From Acinetobacter sp. C32I (lineage in GTDB: Bacteria > Pseudomonadota > Gammaproteobacteria > Pseudomonadales > Moraxellaceae), in assembly GCF_023702715.1 (NCBI RefSeq), contig NZ_CP098480.1, forward strand, positions 3,968,001-4,032,000: a stretch of 64,000 nt of DNA, read 5' to 3'. Below the pieces are notes generated by a model, which was given only the letters and a program-made list of their open reading frames with translations, made no database searches and was not told where the DNA came from. Positions within the stretch are counted from its first letter, which is position 1, and every line of letters begins with the position of its first letter. Below are positions 19,006 through 28,041 of the stretch, in pieces. Made by a program: the position numbers and the translations under genes.

Positions 19006-19028
19006 AAGGTCGCTATTGAGGCGACCTT
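19006..19028 (-). terminator. Intrinsic terminator just ahead of the EamA gene
   Basis: Minus-strand AAGGTCGC, seven-base loop, GCGACCTT, then six T. It lies downstream of a short ORF (19050-19181) and upstream of the transporter start, so it either ends a separate small transcript or acts as a leader terminator. Confidence 0.75.
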
Positions 19029-19049
19029 GGGATTCAAATGATGCTTTTT

Positions 19050-19181
19050 TTAAATGGTCATCGGATGAAGCTGTACAAAGTCTCCTCGCATAAAAATGCA
19101 GACACGTCGCCATGCCGCATGGACAGAAGTAGCATGCGAAATCACGATGACGGGTGCGAAAGACACTTTGTTGCTGAACAT
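19050..19181 (-). CDS. Possible 43-codon small ORF or structured leader RNA
   Basis: A short open frame, ATG 19181 to TAA 19052-19050, begins MFSNKVSFAPVIVIS and contains HATSVHAAWRRVC. Base composition here is visibly richer in G+C than the neighbouring intergenic DNA, and it contains a perfect CCATG-CGG-CATGG hairpin. A terminator begins 22 bp after the stop codon. No convincing Shine-Dalgarno precedes the ATG. It could be a real small protein, a leader peptide for the EamA transporter, or an RNA whose open frame is accidental. I do not recognise either the peptide or an RNA family. Confidence 0.35.
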   Translation of the reverse strand: MFSNKVSFAPVIVISHATSVHAAWRRVCIFMRGDFVQLHPMTI

Positions 19182-19319
19182 ATCAATATTCTGAAATAAG
19201 CTTTGGATTTTTATAACATAGGCTTTGGGTGAAAAATAGTCGTTTTCTCAAATAAAGATAAAAATATAAGCAAAGCAAATAAACAATTGGGCATTGCTAA
19301 AATTGCAGATTTTTCCATA

Positions 19320-19925
19320 ATGTTGCCATCAAATTCTGAAAGAAGTTTGCTCTTGTCTGCCTTTGAAATTTTTGCGGTGATGATTAGTCTGATTGGTGTG
19401 ACCTTGACCATTCGACGCAATATGTGGTGCTGGTGGTTTAACTTTTTGGCGTGTGGTTTGTATGCCTATTTTTTCTTTACTATCAAGTTATATGGTGAAA
19501 CGATCCTGCAATTTTTCTTTATTGCGATGAATGTTTATGGATTCTATTACTGGCTCAAAGGTAAACGTCAAGACCATGATATTCGGATTGAACCGATTGC
19601 CAAGACTACTGTATTGGTGCAAATGTGTGTGGCACTGATCTTTGGTCTGCTGTTTGGCTTGATTCTTAAACACTTTACCGATGCTGCTGTACCGATGTTG
19701 GATTCACAATTGGTGGCATTTAGTTTACTTGCAACCTACTGGACCAGCCGTAAGCATATTGCCACTTGGATTCTCTGGATTTTTGTCAACATCATCTATG
19801 TCGGTATGTTTATTTACAAAGAGGTTTTCCTGACCGCGGGACTCTATGCGGCTTTTGTTGGGTTGGCGGCCTATGGATGGTGGCAATGGCAACAGGTCAA
19901 ACAAAAGCAACAGTTTCAACTATAA
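19320..19925 (+). CDS. pnuC: Nicotinamide riboside/mononucleotide transporter PnuC
   Basis: Inner-membrane PnuC protein, 201 aa from ATG 19320, that admits NAD precursors by facilitated diffusion. Seen: about seven hydrophobic helices with the family pattern NMWCWWFNFLACGLYAYFFF, FFFIAMNVYGFYYWLKG and LATYWTSRKHIATWILWIFVN, in which Trp, Asn and Tyr residues line the pore. The open frame extends to a TTG at 19287, but MLPSNSERSLLLSAFEIFAV looks like the true N-terminus; no clear ribosome-binding site is visible for either. No NadR or NMN kinase neighbour is present. A G+C-rich hairpin follows and is shared with the converging phosphodiesterase gene. Confidence 0.9.
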   Translation: MLPSNSERSLLLSAFEIFAVMISLIGVTLTIRRNMWCWWFNFLACGLYAYFFFTIKLYGETILQFFFIAMNVYGFYYWLKGKRQDHDIRIEPIAKTTVLVQMCVALIFGLLFGLILKHFTDAAVPMLDSQLVAFSLLATYWTSRKHIATWILWIFVNIIYVGMFIYKEVFLTAGLYAAFVGLAAYGWWQWQQVKQKQQFQL

Positions 19926-19929
19926 ATAG

Positions 19930-19950
19930 AAGGGCAGCTGAGCTGCCCTT
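19930..19950. terminator. Hairpin between pnuC and the GlpQ-type gene
   Basis: AAGGGCAG/CTGCCCTT stem with an almost closed loop and a modest T-rich tail, placed between two converging genes. Confidence 0.65.
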
Positions 19951-19969
19951 GTTATTGTGTATTTAAGTC

Positions 19970-21124
19970 TTATTTCGTCGTTGCCTGATAGGTCTGTACA
20001 GCTTGACGGCCTAAAGCTGGATCATCGGTAAATACACCATCGACCCCCGCTTTAAAATAAAGCTGCATTTCTTTGATGGACCCTGTGCTGCAACGCTCAG
20101 CTGCTTTAGCGACATCAGCACTGCATTTCAGCGTATCGGGCAGGAAGTTGTTTTCTGGACGGAAGGTATAAGGGTGTACTTTTAAATTGACTTTATGTGC
20201 ATCTGCAATAAAAGAGGTGGTCTGTGTCATTGCGGCATCTTTAAAGACATAGACTTTCCATGGACCGACGCCATTGGCATAGCTTGAAACGTCTTTGAGG
20301 CCCTGTGCCGTTGCCAGATCCGCATAGGTTTTAGGATTATTTTGCACAACATAATCTGCTGGTCTTGCTTCTGGCGCATCATAGAGCTGAATCAATTGTG
20401 CATGCTTAACACTCTTGTGTAAGTCGAGTTGGCTTTTTAAATATTTTAAATTTCCAACTTCAAAAGACTGTAAATAAATAGGTGCAATATCTCGGCTGTA
20501 TTGATACTTGGATAAGGTTTTCAGTAAAGCATCTTCCATCGCCAAATTCTGTTGCTGAAAGTAGGTTGGATGTTTGGTTTCAATATACAGACCGATGATT
20601 TTTCCAGTTTTTTTATAATGTGCTTCTGCCAGTTCAATGATTTGTTCTAAGGTTGGAATAGCATAGAGATCATTATATTTCTGATTGTCTGGTCGGAATT
20701 GCGGAATACGTTCACGGGCTTTGAGTTGCTGTAACTCTTTTAAAGTGAAGTCTTCGGTAAACCAACCTTCTAAAGTGACCCCATCAATGACTTTCGTTTT
20801 TTTACGGTCTGCAAATTGAGGTAGGGTGGACACATTGGTGGTCCCACCAATTTCATTTTCATGGCGAGCGACCAAGACACCATCTTTGGTTGAAACCAAG
20901 TCAGGTTCAATAAAATCAGCGCCGTCATCTATAGCTTTTTGATAAGAGGCGAGAGTATGTTCTGGTCGAAGTGCACTGGCACCACGATGTCCGATCACTA
21001 AAATTTTTGGCAGTTGATATTCAGGTTGAGTGGTCTTACTTTGATTATTATCGTCATCATTACAGCCTGCAAGACTGATCAGGCAGAGACAAAGCGCAGC
21101 TTTTTTAAACATGAATAAACTCAT
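19970..21124 (-). CDS. Glycerophosphodiester phosphodiesterase (GlpQ-type), lipoprotein
   Basis: A 384-aa enzyme predicted to hydrolyse glycerophosphodiesters to glycerol-3-phosphate and an alcohol outside the cytosol. The N-terminus is a lipoprotein signal with lipobox SLAGC (Cys21), followed by an Asn/Asp-rich linker. The GDPD TIM barrel shows IGHRGASALRPEHTLASY with the catalytic His pair partner downstream in LVARHENEIGGTTNV, and FIEPDLVSTKDGVL with metal-binding Glu/Asp. The periplasmic GlpQ form is about this long, whereas the cytosolic UgpQ form is shorter. A second possible start is ATG 21112. A single CTGTCAT half-site lies at 21172-21178 (minus strand), but there is no full Pho box. 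Glycerol-3-phosphate made here could feed GlpD in this window. Confidence 0.88.
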   Translation of the reverse strand: MSLFMFKKAALCLCLISLAGCNDDDNNQSKTTQPEYQLPKILVIGHRGASALRPEHTLASYQKAIDDGADFIEPDLVSTKDGVLVARHENEIGGTTNVSTLPQFADRKKTKVIDGVTLEGWFTEDFTLKELQQLKARERIPQFRPDNQKYNDLYAIPTLEQIIELAEAHYKKTGKIIGLYIETKHPTYFQQQNLAMEDALLKTLSKYQYSRDIAPIYLQSFEVGNLKYLKSQLDLHKSVKHAQLIQLYDAPEARPADYVVQNNPKTYADLATAQGLKDVSSYANGVGPWKVYVFKDAAMTQTTSFIADAHKVNLKVHPYTFRPENNFLPDTLKCSADVAKAAERCSTGSIKEMQLYFKAGVDGVFTDDPALGRQAVQTYQATTK

Positions 21125-21284
21125 CAGTTTTTATTTAAGCGGCTAGTTTGCAAGCGAAAGTTATCAAATCAATGACAGTTGCATGATGCTTTTATGAAAT
21201 TATCAAGAATTTTAAAATGTCTGTGTAATGTATAGCAAACATCCAGTTGTACGATTGCTCATAACTGGATGTCTAATCATGATG

Positions 21285-22898
21285 TTAGGATTTATGCTTC
21301 CAATACGGCCAATTGATCTCGGGGCTAAACTGATAGTTTTTATCTTGCCAATAAGACTGTCCAGGCGATGATTTATCTTTCAGTCCCATAATATGCATTA
21401 GGTTATTATCAAGTTCGGCGGTATTGAGGATTCTATCTTTGTTGACCCCAGTGGCGAGCATTTTATCCGACCACATGATCACAGGAACCTGATAGCCTGC
21501 TTTGGTATTGGGGCTATGCCCAGCATAGTCAATTTCATGTCCCACTTCATTGCCGTGATCTGACACAACCGTGAATGATCTAAAGTCTGGGATGGCATCG
21601 GCTCTCAGCGTATCTAAAAATTGCGCCAGCAGCGAGTCTTCGTATAGCACGGCATTATCATAATCATTACGCAAGGAACGAATCCAAGGGTCAATATCAC
21701 GATTCTTCAGTTCAGTTTCTACGGTATCATTACTTTCACTACTGAATTTATTAAAGGTGGCAGGATAGCGCTCTTTATAATTCGGATGTGCACCGATTAG
21801 ATGAAGAATAATTAACTTTTTCGGATCAGGATCTGCCAGTGCTTGTTGATAATCGGGTAACAAGCTTTCATCTAAAGAGGTACTACTACGTCCAGAGCGA
21901 TTGTTTTTATACACAGCCTTATCGGCATAGGAACCAAATAAAGAGGACAAATAAGTATCATCTTGATTGCTGAGCCAATAGATCTTATAGCCAGCAGCAC
22001 GTGCATAAGCTAAAACACTCTCAGGCGAATATTTATCATGTTCAGATGCCGGGCTTTCGGTCAACAAGACCCGTAATGCATTAATGGTCGATGGAGAGGG
22101 TGAGAAAGCATTACAGAAGACTTTGATGTCAGTCAGTCGTTTGGTTAATTCTGGTGTGGTATCGCGTGTATAACCACAAACCCCTAAGTTTAAGCTAGTT
22201 AGGCTTTCGGAAAGGACTAACACATGGGTCTGTTTACCAGCTGCTTGTTGGGTCAATCTTAGATTGTGTTGAGCACTAACATCCCATTGCTGATGGACAT
22301 TTTTGTGCTGCTTAATTCTATTTCTAAAGTCTTCAATTTTAGTTTCAAACTCAGTCCAAAAAATAATGGGGTGGACTTTTCGAGATGGCTTCATCACATA
22401 GCTGGTAATGGTTAATAACACCAATAAGATAATACAACTACGATAAAGTCGACTCTGCCAGAGTTGACTAAAATGGGCAGGCTTAACCAGTTTAAACACT
22501 GAAAAGCTATATAATGTTAGGACACTCAGTAAAGCAAAAACTACTGCGGCAATCGTGATCAGATGCAGCTGTAAAAATCCCCAAATCTCTTGATGATTGG
22601 TATTCGCAATCGCTTCAATAATAAAATAGGCTTCGTTATCACTATTGAATAAAAACCAAGTGCTGGAGCGCAGCAATGCATCTAGCCAAGCGATAAACCA
22701 CCAGGCAATACTAAGCACATACCAATATATTTTCTGCCGTGTAATGGCCAAATAGATAAACAAAATACCAGGGAGAGACAAAAAGCCGAGCCTTAAACCA
22801 TCTGATAAATTACCTGCGGCAATAAGCAAACCGCCTGTAATCAGTGCAGGCAGCAAAATTAGCAGCAGAATATTTAAGTTTTTTAAGCTGGCCTTCAT
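21285..22898 (-). CDS. Phosphoethanolamine transferase (EptA/CptA-like sulfatase-fold)
   Basis: A 537-aa inner-membrane enzyme likely to move phosphoethanolamine from phosphatidylethanolamine to an envelope acceptor such as LPS/LOS. Seen: about five N-terminal membrane helices (first 165 residues) and a periplasmic alkaline-phosphatase/sulfatase domain. Metal and catalytic residues can be matched to the family: Glu231 in LSESLTS, candidate nucleophile Thr271 in SPSPSTINALR, His371 in IGAHPNY, Asp447-His448 in SDHGNEVG, and His461. The region around the nucleophile resembles CptA more than MCR/EptA, which carry a Cys-flanked motif. No PmrAB-type regulators are nearby, so it is not the classical pmrC locus. 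Colistin relevance should not be assumed. Confidence 0.83.
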   Translation of the reverse strand: MKASLKNLNILLLILLPALITGGLLIAAGNLSDGLRLGFLSLPGILFIYLAITRQKIYWYVLSIAWWFIAWLDALLRSSTWFLFNSDNEAYFIIEAIANTNHQEIWGFLQLHLITIAAVVFALLSVLTLYSFSVFKLVKPAHFSQLWQSRLYRSCIILLVLLTITSYVMKPSRKVHPIIFWTEFETKIEDFRNRIKQHKNVHQQWDVSAQHNLRLTQQAAGKQTHVLVLSESLTSLNLGVCGYTRDTTPELTKRLTDIKVFCNAFSPSPSTINALRVLLTESPASEHDKYSPESVLAYARAAGYKIYWLSNQDDTYLSSLFGSYADKAVYKNNRSGRSSTSLDESLLPDYQQALADPDPKKLIILHLIGAHPNYKERYPATFNKFSSESNDTVETELKNRDIDPWIRSLRNDYDNAVLYEDSLLAQFLDTLRADAIPDFRSFTVVSDHGNEVGHEIDYAGHSPNTKAGYQVPVIMWSDKMLATGVNKDRILNTAELDNNLMHIMGLKDKSSPGQSYWQDKNYQFSPEINWPYWKHKS

Positions 22899-23230
22899 AT
22901 ATGCCTAGTACGGTAAGGGAGAGAAGTTAAGCGTGCTAATATCGGTTTAACGAAGGGATGTGTCAATTCTAAATTAAGAAGTATTTGATTGCACAGTAAA
23001 TTAAATTGATTAGCACAGCTAAACTGTTAAATTGGTGCAAATACAGCGCATTAATTTATGCTGAACTTGATCAAAATCCATTATTCCTCCTCAATTTCTG
23101 CTTTTTGAAATGATATGTTAATAGGGATGGTGTTTGCCTGAAAGCTCAGTAATGATCGTAGACCGAAAGTATTCGTTTTTTAGCTATCTTTTTGAAAAAT
23201 TGACTGTTTCTAGAATGGAATAAAACAGCC
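22899..23230. other. Intergenic region between the divergent transferase and RND genes
   Basis: About 330 bp, A+T-rich, serving both divergent promoters. I see a small TTAGC-ACA-GCTAA hairpin (23010-23022) inside a wider TTGCAC/GTGCAA inverted repeat. TTGACT lies at 23201-23206, too close to the ATG to be a normal -35. No gene or RNA is evident. Confidence 0.4.
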
Positions 23231-26200
23231 ATGTTATCTAAGTTTTTTATTCATCGCCCGATCTTTGCTGGTGTACTGGCAATCATAGTCATGGCTGTCG
23301 GTCTGTTTTCAATTCTAAAATTACCAGTGGAGCGTTATCCCGATATTGCACCGCCACGAATAACTGTTGCGGCAAATTATAGTGGTGCAGATGCACAAGC
23401 AGTTGAAGACAGTGTTACTCAAGTTTTAGAACAACAAATTAAAGGCATTGATCATCTGTTGTATTTCAATTCCAGCAGTGATGCCAGTGGGAATAGCCGA
23501 ATCAGTCTGTTCTTTGATCAAGGTACGGATCCAGATCAAGCACAGGTTCAGGTGCAAAATGCGATTAATGGCGCGATCAACCGTTTACCAGAAGATGTGC
23601 AACGACAAGGCGTCAATGTCCGCAAGTCGCTGAGCGATTCATTTATGGTGATTGGTCTGGGAGATAAATCAGGGCGTTCAACCAATTTAGATATTTCAGA
23701 TTATTTAACCAATAATTTTGAGCTGAATCTCAGTCGAATCGAAGGCATTGGCGAGGTCAGTGTGTTTGGGTCGCAATATGCCATGCGTATTTGGCTCGAT
23801 CCACAACGCCTAGAACGTTATCAATTACAAGTGAGTGATGTGCGCTCTGCCTTGGAAAACCAGAATGCACAGGTAGCAGCAGGTGCGATTGGGGATTTAC
23901 CTGCCGCTCAAGATCAATATTTAAATGCCAAAGTCACATCGGGTTCTTTATTACGAACACCAGAACAGTTTGAAAATATCATTGTTAAAGCCAATACAGA
24001 TGGCAGCTTTGTTTACTTAAAAGATATCGCTCGTGTCGAAGTCGGTGCTGAAAATTATCAGGTGTTTAACCGTCTAAATGGTTATCCTGCATCGGGGCTT
24101 TCACTGTCCTTGACGGTTGGGGCCAATGTGATGCAAGTTGCTGATGCAGTGTATAAGGAAGTGGCACGCTTAGAAAAAGCGCTACCTGAAGGCTATTTTG
24201 TGGTCTATCCACGAGATGATACGCCTTTCGTAAAAGAGTCGATGTCGCAAGTGGTATCAACCTTGATTGAAGCGATTGGTCTGGTGGTCTTGGTAATGTT
24301 TATCTTCCTGCAAAACTGGCGGGCTACTTTAATTCCCGCGGTTACCGTGCCGGTGGTGATTCTTGGAACTTTTGCTGTCTTAGCGGTTTTGGGGATGAGC
24401 ATCAATACCCTGACTTTGTTTGCGATGGTGTTGGCGATTGGTTTGTTGGTCGATGACGCGATCGTGGTGGTGGAGAATGTTGAACGGCTGATGCATGAAC
24501 AGCAACTCAGTGCCAAGCAAGCCTCAATTCAGTCCATGCATGAGATCAGTGGGGCCTTGGTCGGGATTACTCTGGTACTGACCGCGGTGTTTATTCCGAT
24601 GTCGTTCTTTAGTGGTGCAACAGGGATTATTTATCGCCAGTTCTCGATTACGCTTGTGGTCGCAATGGGACTTTCATTGCTGGTAGCTTTGATTCTAACT
24701 CCTGCGCTCTGTGCGATTTTATTGAAGCCTCAGCAGAAACAGGCACGTTGGGCGATCAAGTTCAATCAGAGTTTGGACTATATTAAAACGCGTTATCTCA
24801 ATGTTTCACAAAAGGTCATCAATTTAAAAACCATTTCGCTATTGGGTATTGTGCTGCTGATTGCTAGTTTTATTTGGGTTTATCGTGATCTGCCAACCAG
24901 CTTTTTACCACAAGAAGATCAAGGCTTATTAGGCGTTCAATTCCGTTTACCGGAAGGGACACCAATGAGCAAGACCGAAGAAGTCGGAAAACAAATTTCA
25001 GATTATTTTCTTGAACATGAAAAGGCCAACCTGAACGGAGTGATGGTGATTCATGGGCGTAACTTTTCAGGAACAGGGCAGAATCTAGGGCAGGCTTTTG
25101 TTTCATTAAAACATTGGAATGATCGTAAAGGTTCAGAAAATAGCGCACAGCAAATTCGTGCGCGGGCAATGAAGTATTTTTCCCAAAATAATCAAGCGCG
25201 CATTATGGTGCTGATGCCTTCGGTGATTCGTGGGCTCGGGAACTCTGACAAAATGGAGTTTTGGCTACAGGATACCAAAGGCTTGGGTCGAGAAAGTTTA
25301 TTGAACTCTTTCCGAAGTTTGCAGCAACAAGGGAATGCATTACCTTCGGTCGAAAACCTTGATAAAAAAGGCAATGATGATCAGGCCGTATTGAATATCA
25401 AGATTGATCATAAAGCTGCGATGATTCATGGTCTTAATGTCAGTGAAATTAACCGCACCCTCTCGACAGCGTGGAGTGGCAGCTATATCAATGACTTTAT
25501 TGATCGTGGGCGTATTAAACGGGTCTATTTACAGGGTGATGCACCGTATCGTTCTAAGCCAGAGGACCTGAATTACTGGTATGTTAAAAATGCCAATGGG
25601 CAGATGGTACCCTTCTCGCAGTTTAGTCAGATTGCTTGGCAAGGTGCACCGCCGATGTTGGAGCGCTTTATGGGCTATCCTGCGATCAGTTTGGAAGCAG
25701 ATGCAGCCAATGGCTTTAGTAGTGGGCAGGGGATGCAGGCTATTCGCGGTCTGGTGGATCAAATGCCTGATGTTGGTTTGGAATGGAGTGGATTGTCTTA
25801 TCAAGAACAGGAATCCAGTAATCAGGCAATCTGGTTATATCTGGTGTCTGTAGCCTTTATTTTCCTCTGTCTTGCTGCGCTGTATGAAAGTTGGTCAATT
25901 CCTTCGGTGGTCATGGCCGCGATTCCACTTGGGATTGGAGGAACCATTCTATTTAGTTATTGGTTTGGTTTCGCCAATGATATCTACTTCCAGATTGCGC
26001 TGCTCACCACCATTGGCCTGTCTTGTAAGAATGCGATTTTGATGGTTGAGTTCGCAGCAAGTTTACAGCAGCAAGGCCGGACAGCACTGGAGGCTGCCTT
26101 ACAGGCTGCGGGTCTCCGTCTCAGACCGATTTTGATGACCTCGATTGCATTTGGTGCAGGCGTGATTCCATTGATGTTCTCCAGTGGTGCGGGTGCATTG

Positions 26201-26335
26201 AGCCGACAAGCGATTGGCTATAGTGTGTTTGGTGGTGTGGTGTTTGGTACGATTCTGGTGCTGATCTTTATTCCATTTATGTATGTACTGGTCAGAACCT
26301 TGTTTAAGCCAAAAGTAAAAATTGAAACTGCTTAA
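23231..26335 (+). CDS. RND efflux transporter permease (HAE-1 family), orphan
   Basis: A 1034-aa inner-membrane RND pump subunit driven by proton influx, the AcrB/AdeB/AdeJ type. Seen: N-terminal helix FFIHRPIFAGVLAIIVM, two large periplasmic loops with the Pore and docking subdomains, and the proton-relay Asp408-Asp409 in GLLVDDAIVVVENVER. Twelve membrane helices are predicted, ending FIPFMYVLVRTLF. Normal pumps need a membrane fusion protein and an outer membrane channel. Neither is encoded on either side, so this permease must borrow partners or works with genes elsewhere. Sequence divergence in the drug-binding loops prevents naming it AdeB or AdeJ. It is transcribed alone from the divergent region. 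Confidence 0.93.
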   Translation: MLSKFFIHRPIFAGVLAIIVMAVGLFSILKLPVERYPDIAPPRITVAANYSGADAQAVEDSVTQVLEQQIKGIDHLLYFNSSSDASGNSRISLFFDQGTDPDQAQVQVQNAINGAINRLPEDVQRQGVNVRKSLSDSFMVIGLGDKSGRSTNLDISDYLTNNFELNLSRIEGIGEVSVFGSQYAMRIWLDPQRLERYQLQVSDVRSALENQNAQVAAGAIGDLPAAQDQYLNAKVTSGSLLRTPEQFENIIVKANTDGSFVYLKDIARVEVGAENYQVFNRLNGYPASGLSLSLTVGANVMQVADAVYKEVARLEKALPEGYFVVYPRDDTPFVKESMSQVVSTLIEAIGLVVLVMFIFLQNWRATLIPAVTVPVVILGTFAVLAVLGMSINTLTLFAMVLAIGLLVDDAIVVVENVERLMHEQQLSAKQASIQSMHEISGALVGITLVLTAVFIPMSFFSGATGIIYRQFSITLVVAMGLSLLVALILTPALCAILLKPQQKQARWAIKFNQSLDYIKTRYLNVSQKVINLKTISLLGIVLLIASFIWVYRDLPTSFLPQEDQGLLGVQFRLPEGTPMSKTEEVGKQISDYFLEHEKANLNGVMVIHGRNFSGTGQNLGQAFVSLKHWNDRKGSENSAQQIRARAMKYFSQNNQARIMVLMPSVIRGLGNSDKMEFWLQDTKGLGRESLLNSFRSLQQQGNALPSVENLDKKGNDDQAVLNIKIDHKAAMIHGLNVSEINRTLSTAWSGSYINDFIDRGRIKRVYLQGDAPYRSKPEDLNYWYVKNANGQMVPFSQFSQIAWQGAPPMLERFMGYPAISLEADAANGFSSGQGMQAIRGLVDQMPDVGLEWSGLSYQEQESSNQAIWLYLVSVAFIFLCLAALYESWSIPSVVMAAIPLGIGGTILFSYWFGFANDIYFQIALLTTIGLSCKNAILMVEFAASLQQQGRTALEAALQAAGLRLRPILMTSIAFGAGVIPLMFSSGAGALSRQAIGYSVFGGVVFGTILVLIFIPFMYVLVRTLFKPKVKIETA

Positions 26336-26361
26336 GCGCAGTCAAAATCAATAGCAGATAT

Positions 26362-26398
26362 GAATAATTCGTTCTTCTAATAAAGGTTCGAATTGTTC
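26362..26398 (+). terminator. Possible terminator after the RND gene
   Basis: GAATAATTCG pairs with CGAATTGTTC (one G-U) across a 17-base loop, followed by ATTTTTGTTG. The long loop makes it only moderately convincing. Confidence 0.4.
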
Positions 26399-26626
26399 AT
26401 TTTTGTTGTCTAAGTTGAGAATATAAAAAAATATTTGTAGTATTGCCCTGCCGTATAAGCGGCCTAATGAGGTTTGATTCCCTAAATGGACACGCAGAGT
26501 TGTAGTTTATTTCAAATTACACATTTTTATATTAATCAAAATCTGAATGAAGTTTTCTATTCGATCGTAAAATAATACGCTGCGTTTAGTCCTTCATTGC
26601 AGATACTTTGTAGTGAAGAGGCAGAC

Positions 26627-27964
26627 ATGAGCTACAATAATTTTTTGTATTTATTAAACGACGCACTTAAAAATAATCATATTGAACTTGCACTTGCATC
26701 GGTTGAAACCTTTCAGGCGGTGGATATTGCAGATGTATTGACGCAACTCTCGGCTGAACAAAGTCAATTGCTGCTGACGCATTTACCTGATCGTGCCTAT
26801 GTCTTTTCCTATCTTCCCCCCAGCGAACAGGTCAAACTGGCCCAAGCCATGCCCAGAAATGTCTTGGCTGAAATAATTGGTGAAATGTCATCGGACAAAC
26901 GTGCTGACGTATTCAAATGTTTGGATGAAGAACAACAAAATGCACTATTACCAGCCCTAGCACAGGCGGAGAGAGAAGATATCCGCCAACTGTCATCTTA
27001 TTTAGAGGGCACGGCAGGGGCGATCATGAGTTCCGAATATGCGACTTTAAAACCGAATATGATGGTTAATGATGCAATTAAAATGTTGCGTCTTGAAGCG
27101 CCTGATACTGAAATGATCTATTTTGCTTATGTGCTGGATGAAGCACGTAAAATTCTCGGGGTTGTATCTTTAAAGCAATTGATACTTGCGCCTGAAGAGC
27201 AAAATATTAATGAGTTGATGGAGACCAATGTCCTCACTGCTTATGTGGATACCGACCAAGATGAAGTCGCAAAAACCATTGCCCGTTATGACTTGCTTGC
27301 ATTGCCGATTATTGATCATCAACAGATGATGGTCGGGATTGTGACCTATGACGATGCAATGGATGTGGCCAGCGAAGAGGCAACAGAAGACTTCTTAAAA
27401 GTCGGTGCGGTCAATGCATCCTCTAAGCTGAGTATTAAATCAGCACCGATTCTACAACTCTATCAGAAACGGGTATTTTGGTTGGTCTTTCTCGTGTTTG
27501 GTAGTTTGCTGTCGGGGATCGGTATTGCTCACTATGAAGATGTGATTGCGAAAAATCTGGTATTGGTGTTCTTTTTACCGTTATTGGTGGGTAGTGGCGG
27601 GAATGCTGGATCTCAATCTTCGACCTTGATGGTGCGTGCTTTAGCAACTGGCGATGTGCAATTCAAAGACTGGTTTCATTTGTTAGGGCGGGAAAGCTTA
27701 GTGGCATTATGTTTAGGTGGCACCATGGCGGTTGCCGTGTCATTACTGGGTTATTTCCGTGGCGATGAAATGGTGGCCTTGGTACTGGCGCTGAGTATGA
27801 TGGGCATTGTACTGATGGGCTGTCTGATTGGTATGAGCTTGCCGTTTATCTTAAATAAGGCTGGGCTTGACCCTGCCAGTGCTTCTGCGCCGTTGGTCAC
27901 CTCAATTTGTGATGCGACAGGGGTATTGGTGTATTTATTTATCGCCTCAATGATTTTATTCTGA
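26627..27964 (+). CDS. mgtE: Magnesium transporter MgtE
   Basis: Mg2+-gated Mg2+ channel/transporter of the inner membrane. The 445-aa product has the cytosolic N domain (about 1-125, helical repeats with LLTHLPDRAYVFSYLPPSEQ), two CBS domains (about 130-255, including MSSEYATLKPNMMVNDAI), the connecting plug helix, and five membrane helices. In the membrane domain, GGNAGSQSSTLMVRALATGD and DPASASAPLVTSICDATGV form the conserved pore signatures. ATG 26627 is chosen because GAAGAGG lies five bases upstream; the frame is open back to a TTG at 26597. I see no M-box-like leader in the 290 bp upstream, so control may be mainly through protein gating. Confidence 0.94.
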   Translation: MSYNNFLYLLNDALKNNHIELALASVETFQAVDIADVLTQLSAEQSQLLLTHLPDRAYVFSYLPPSEQVKLAQAMPRNVLAEIIGEMSSDKRADVFKCLDEEQQNALLPALAQAEREDIRQLSSYLEGTAGAIMSSEYATLKPNMMVNDAIKMLRLEAPDTEMIYFAYVLDEARKILGVVSLKQLILAPEEQNINELMETNVLTAYVDTDQDEVAKTIARYDLLALPIIDHQQMMVGIVTYDDAMDVASEEATEDFLKVGAVNASSKLSIKSAPILQLYQKRVFWLVFLVFGSLLSGIGIAHYEDVIAKNLVLVFFLPLLVGSGGNAGSQSSTLMVRALATGDVQFKDWFHLLGRESLVALCLGGTMAVAVSLLGYFRGDEMVALVLALSMMGIVLMGCLIGMSLPFILNKAGLDPASASAPLVTSICDATGVLVYLFIASMILF

Positions 27965-28041
27965 GTCGTAATAATAATTGTACCGACAAAAGTTAAAAAC
28001 TACTTTATTCTCAAGCATAAACATCGTTTTAGGTTGTGTGA

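Noticed and set aside
23201..23225. TTGACT with TAAAAC as an RND-gene promoter
   Set aside because: The spacer is only 15 bp and the -10 would touch the start codon, which leaves no normal leader.
26445..26510. tRNA-like stretch (a TTTGATT T-loop-like segment) before mgtE
   Set aside because: No acceptor stem, anticodon stem or CCA can be built around it. I also looked for an M-box-type Mg riboswitch here and saw no supporting structure.
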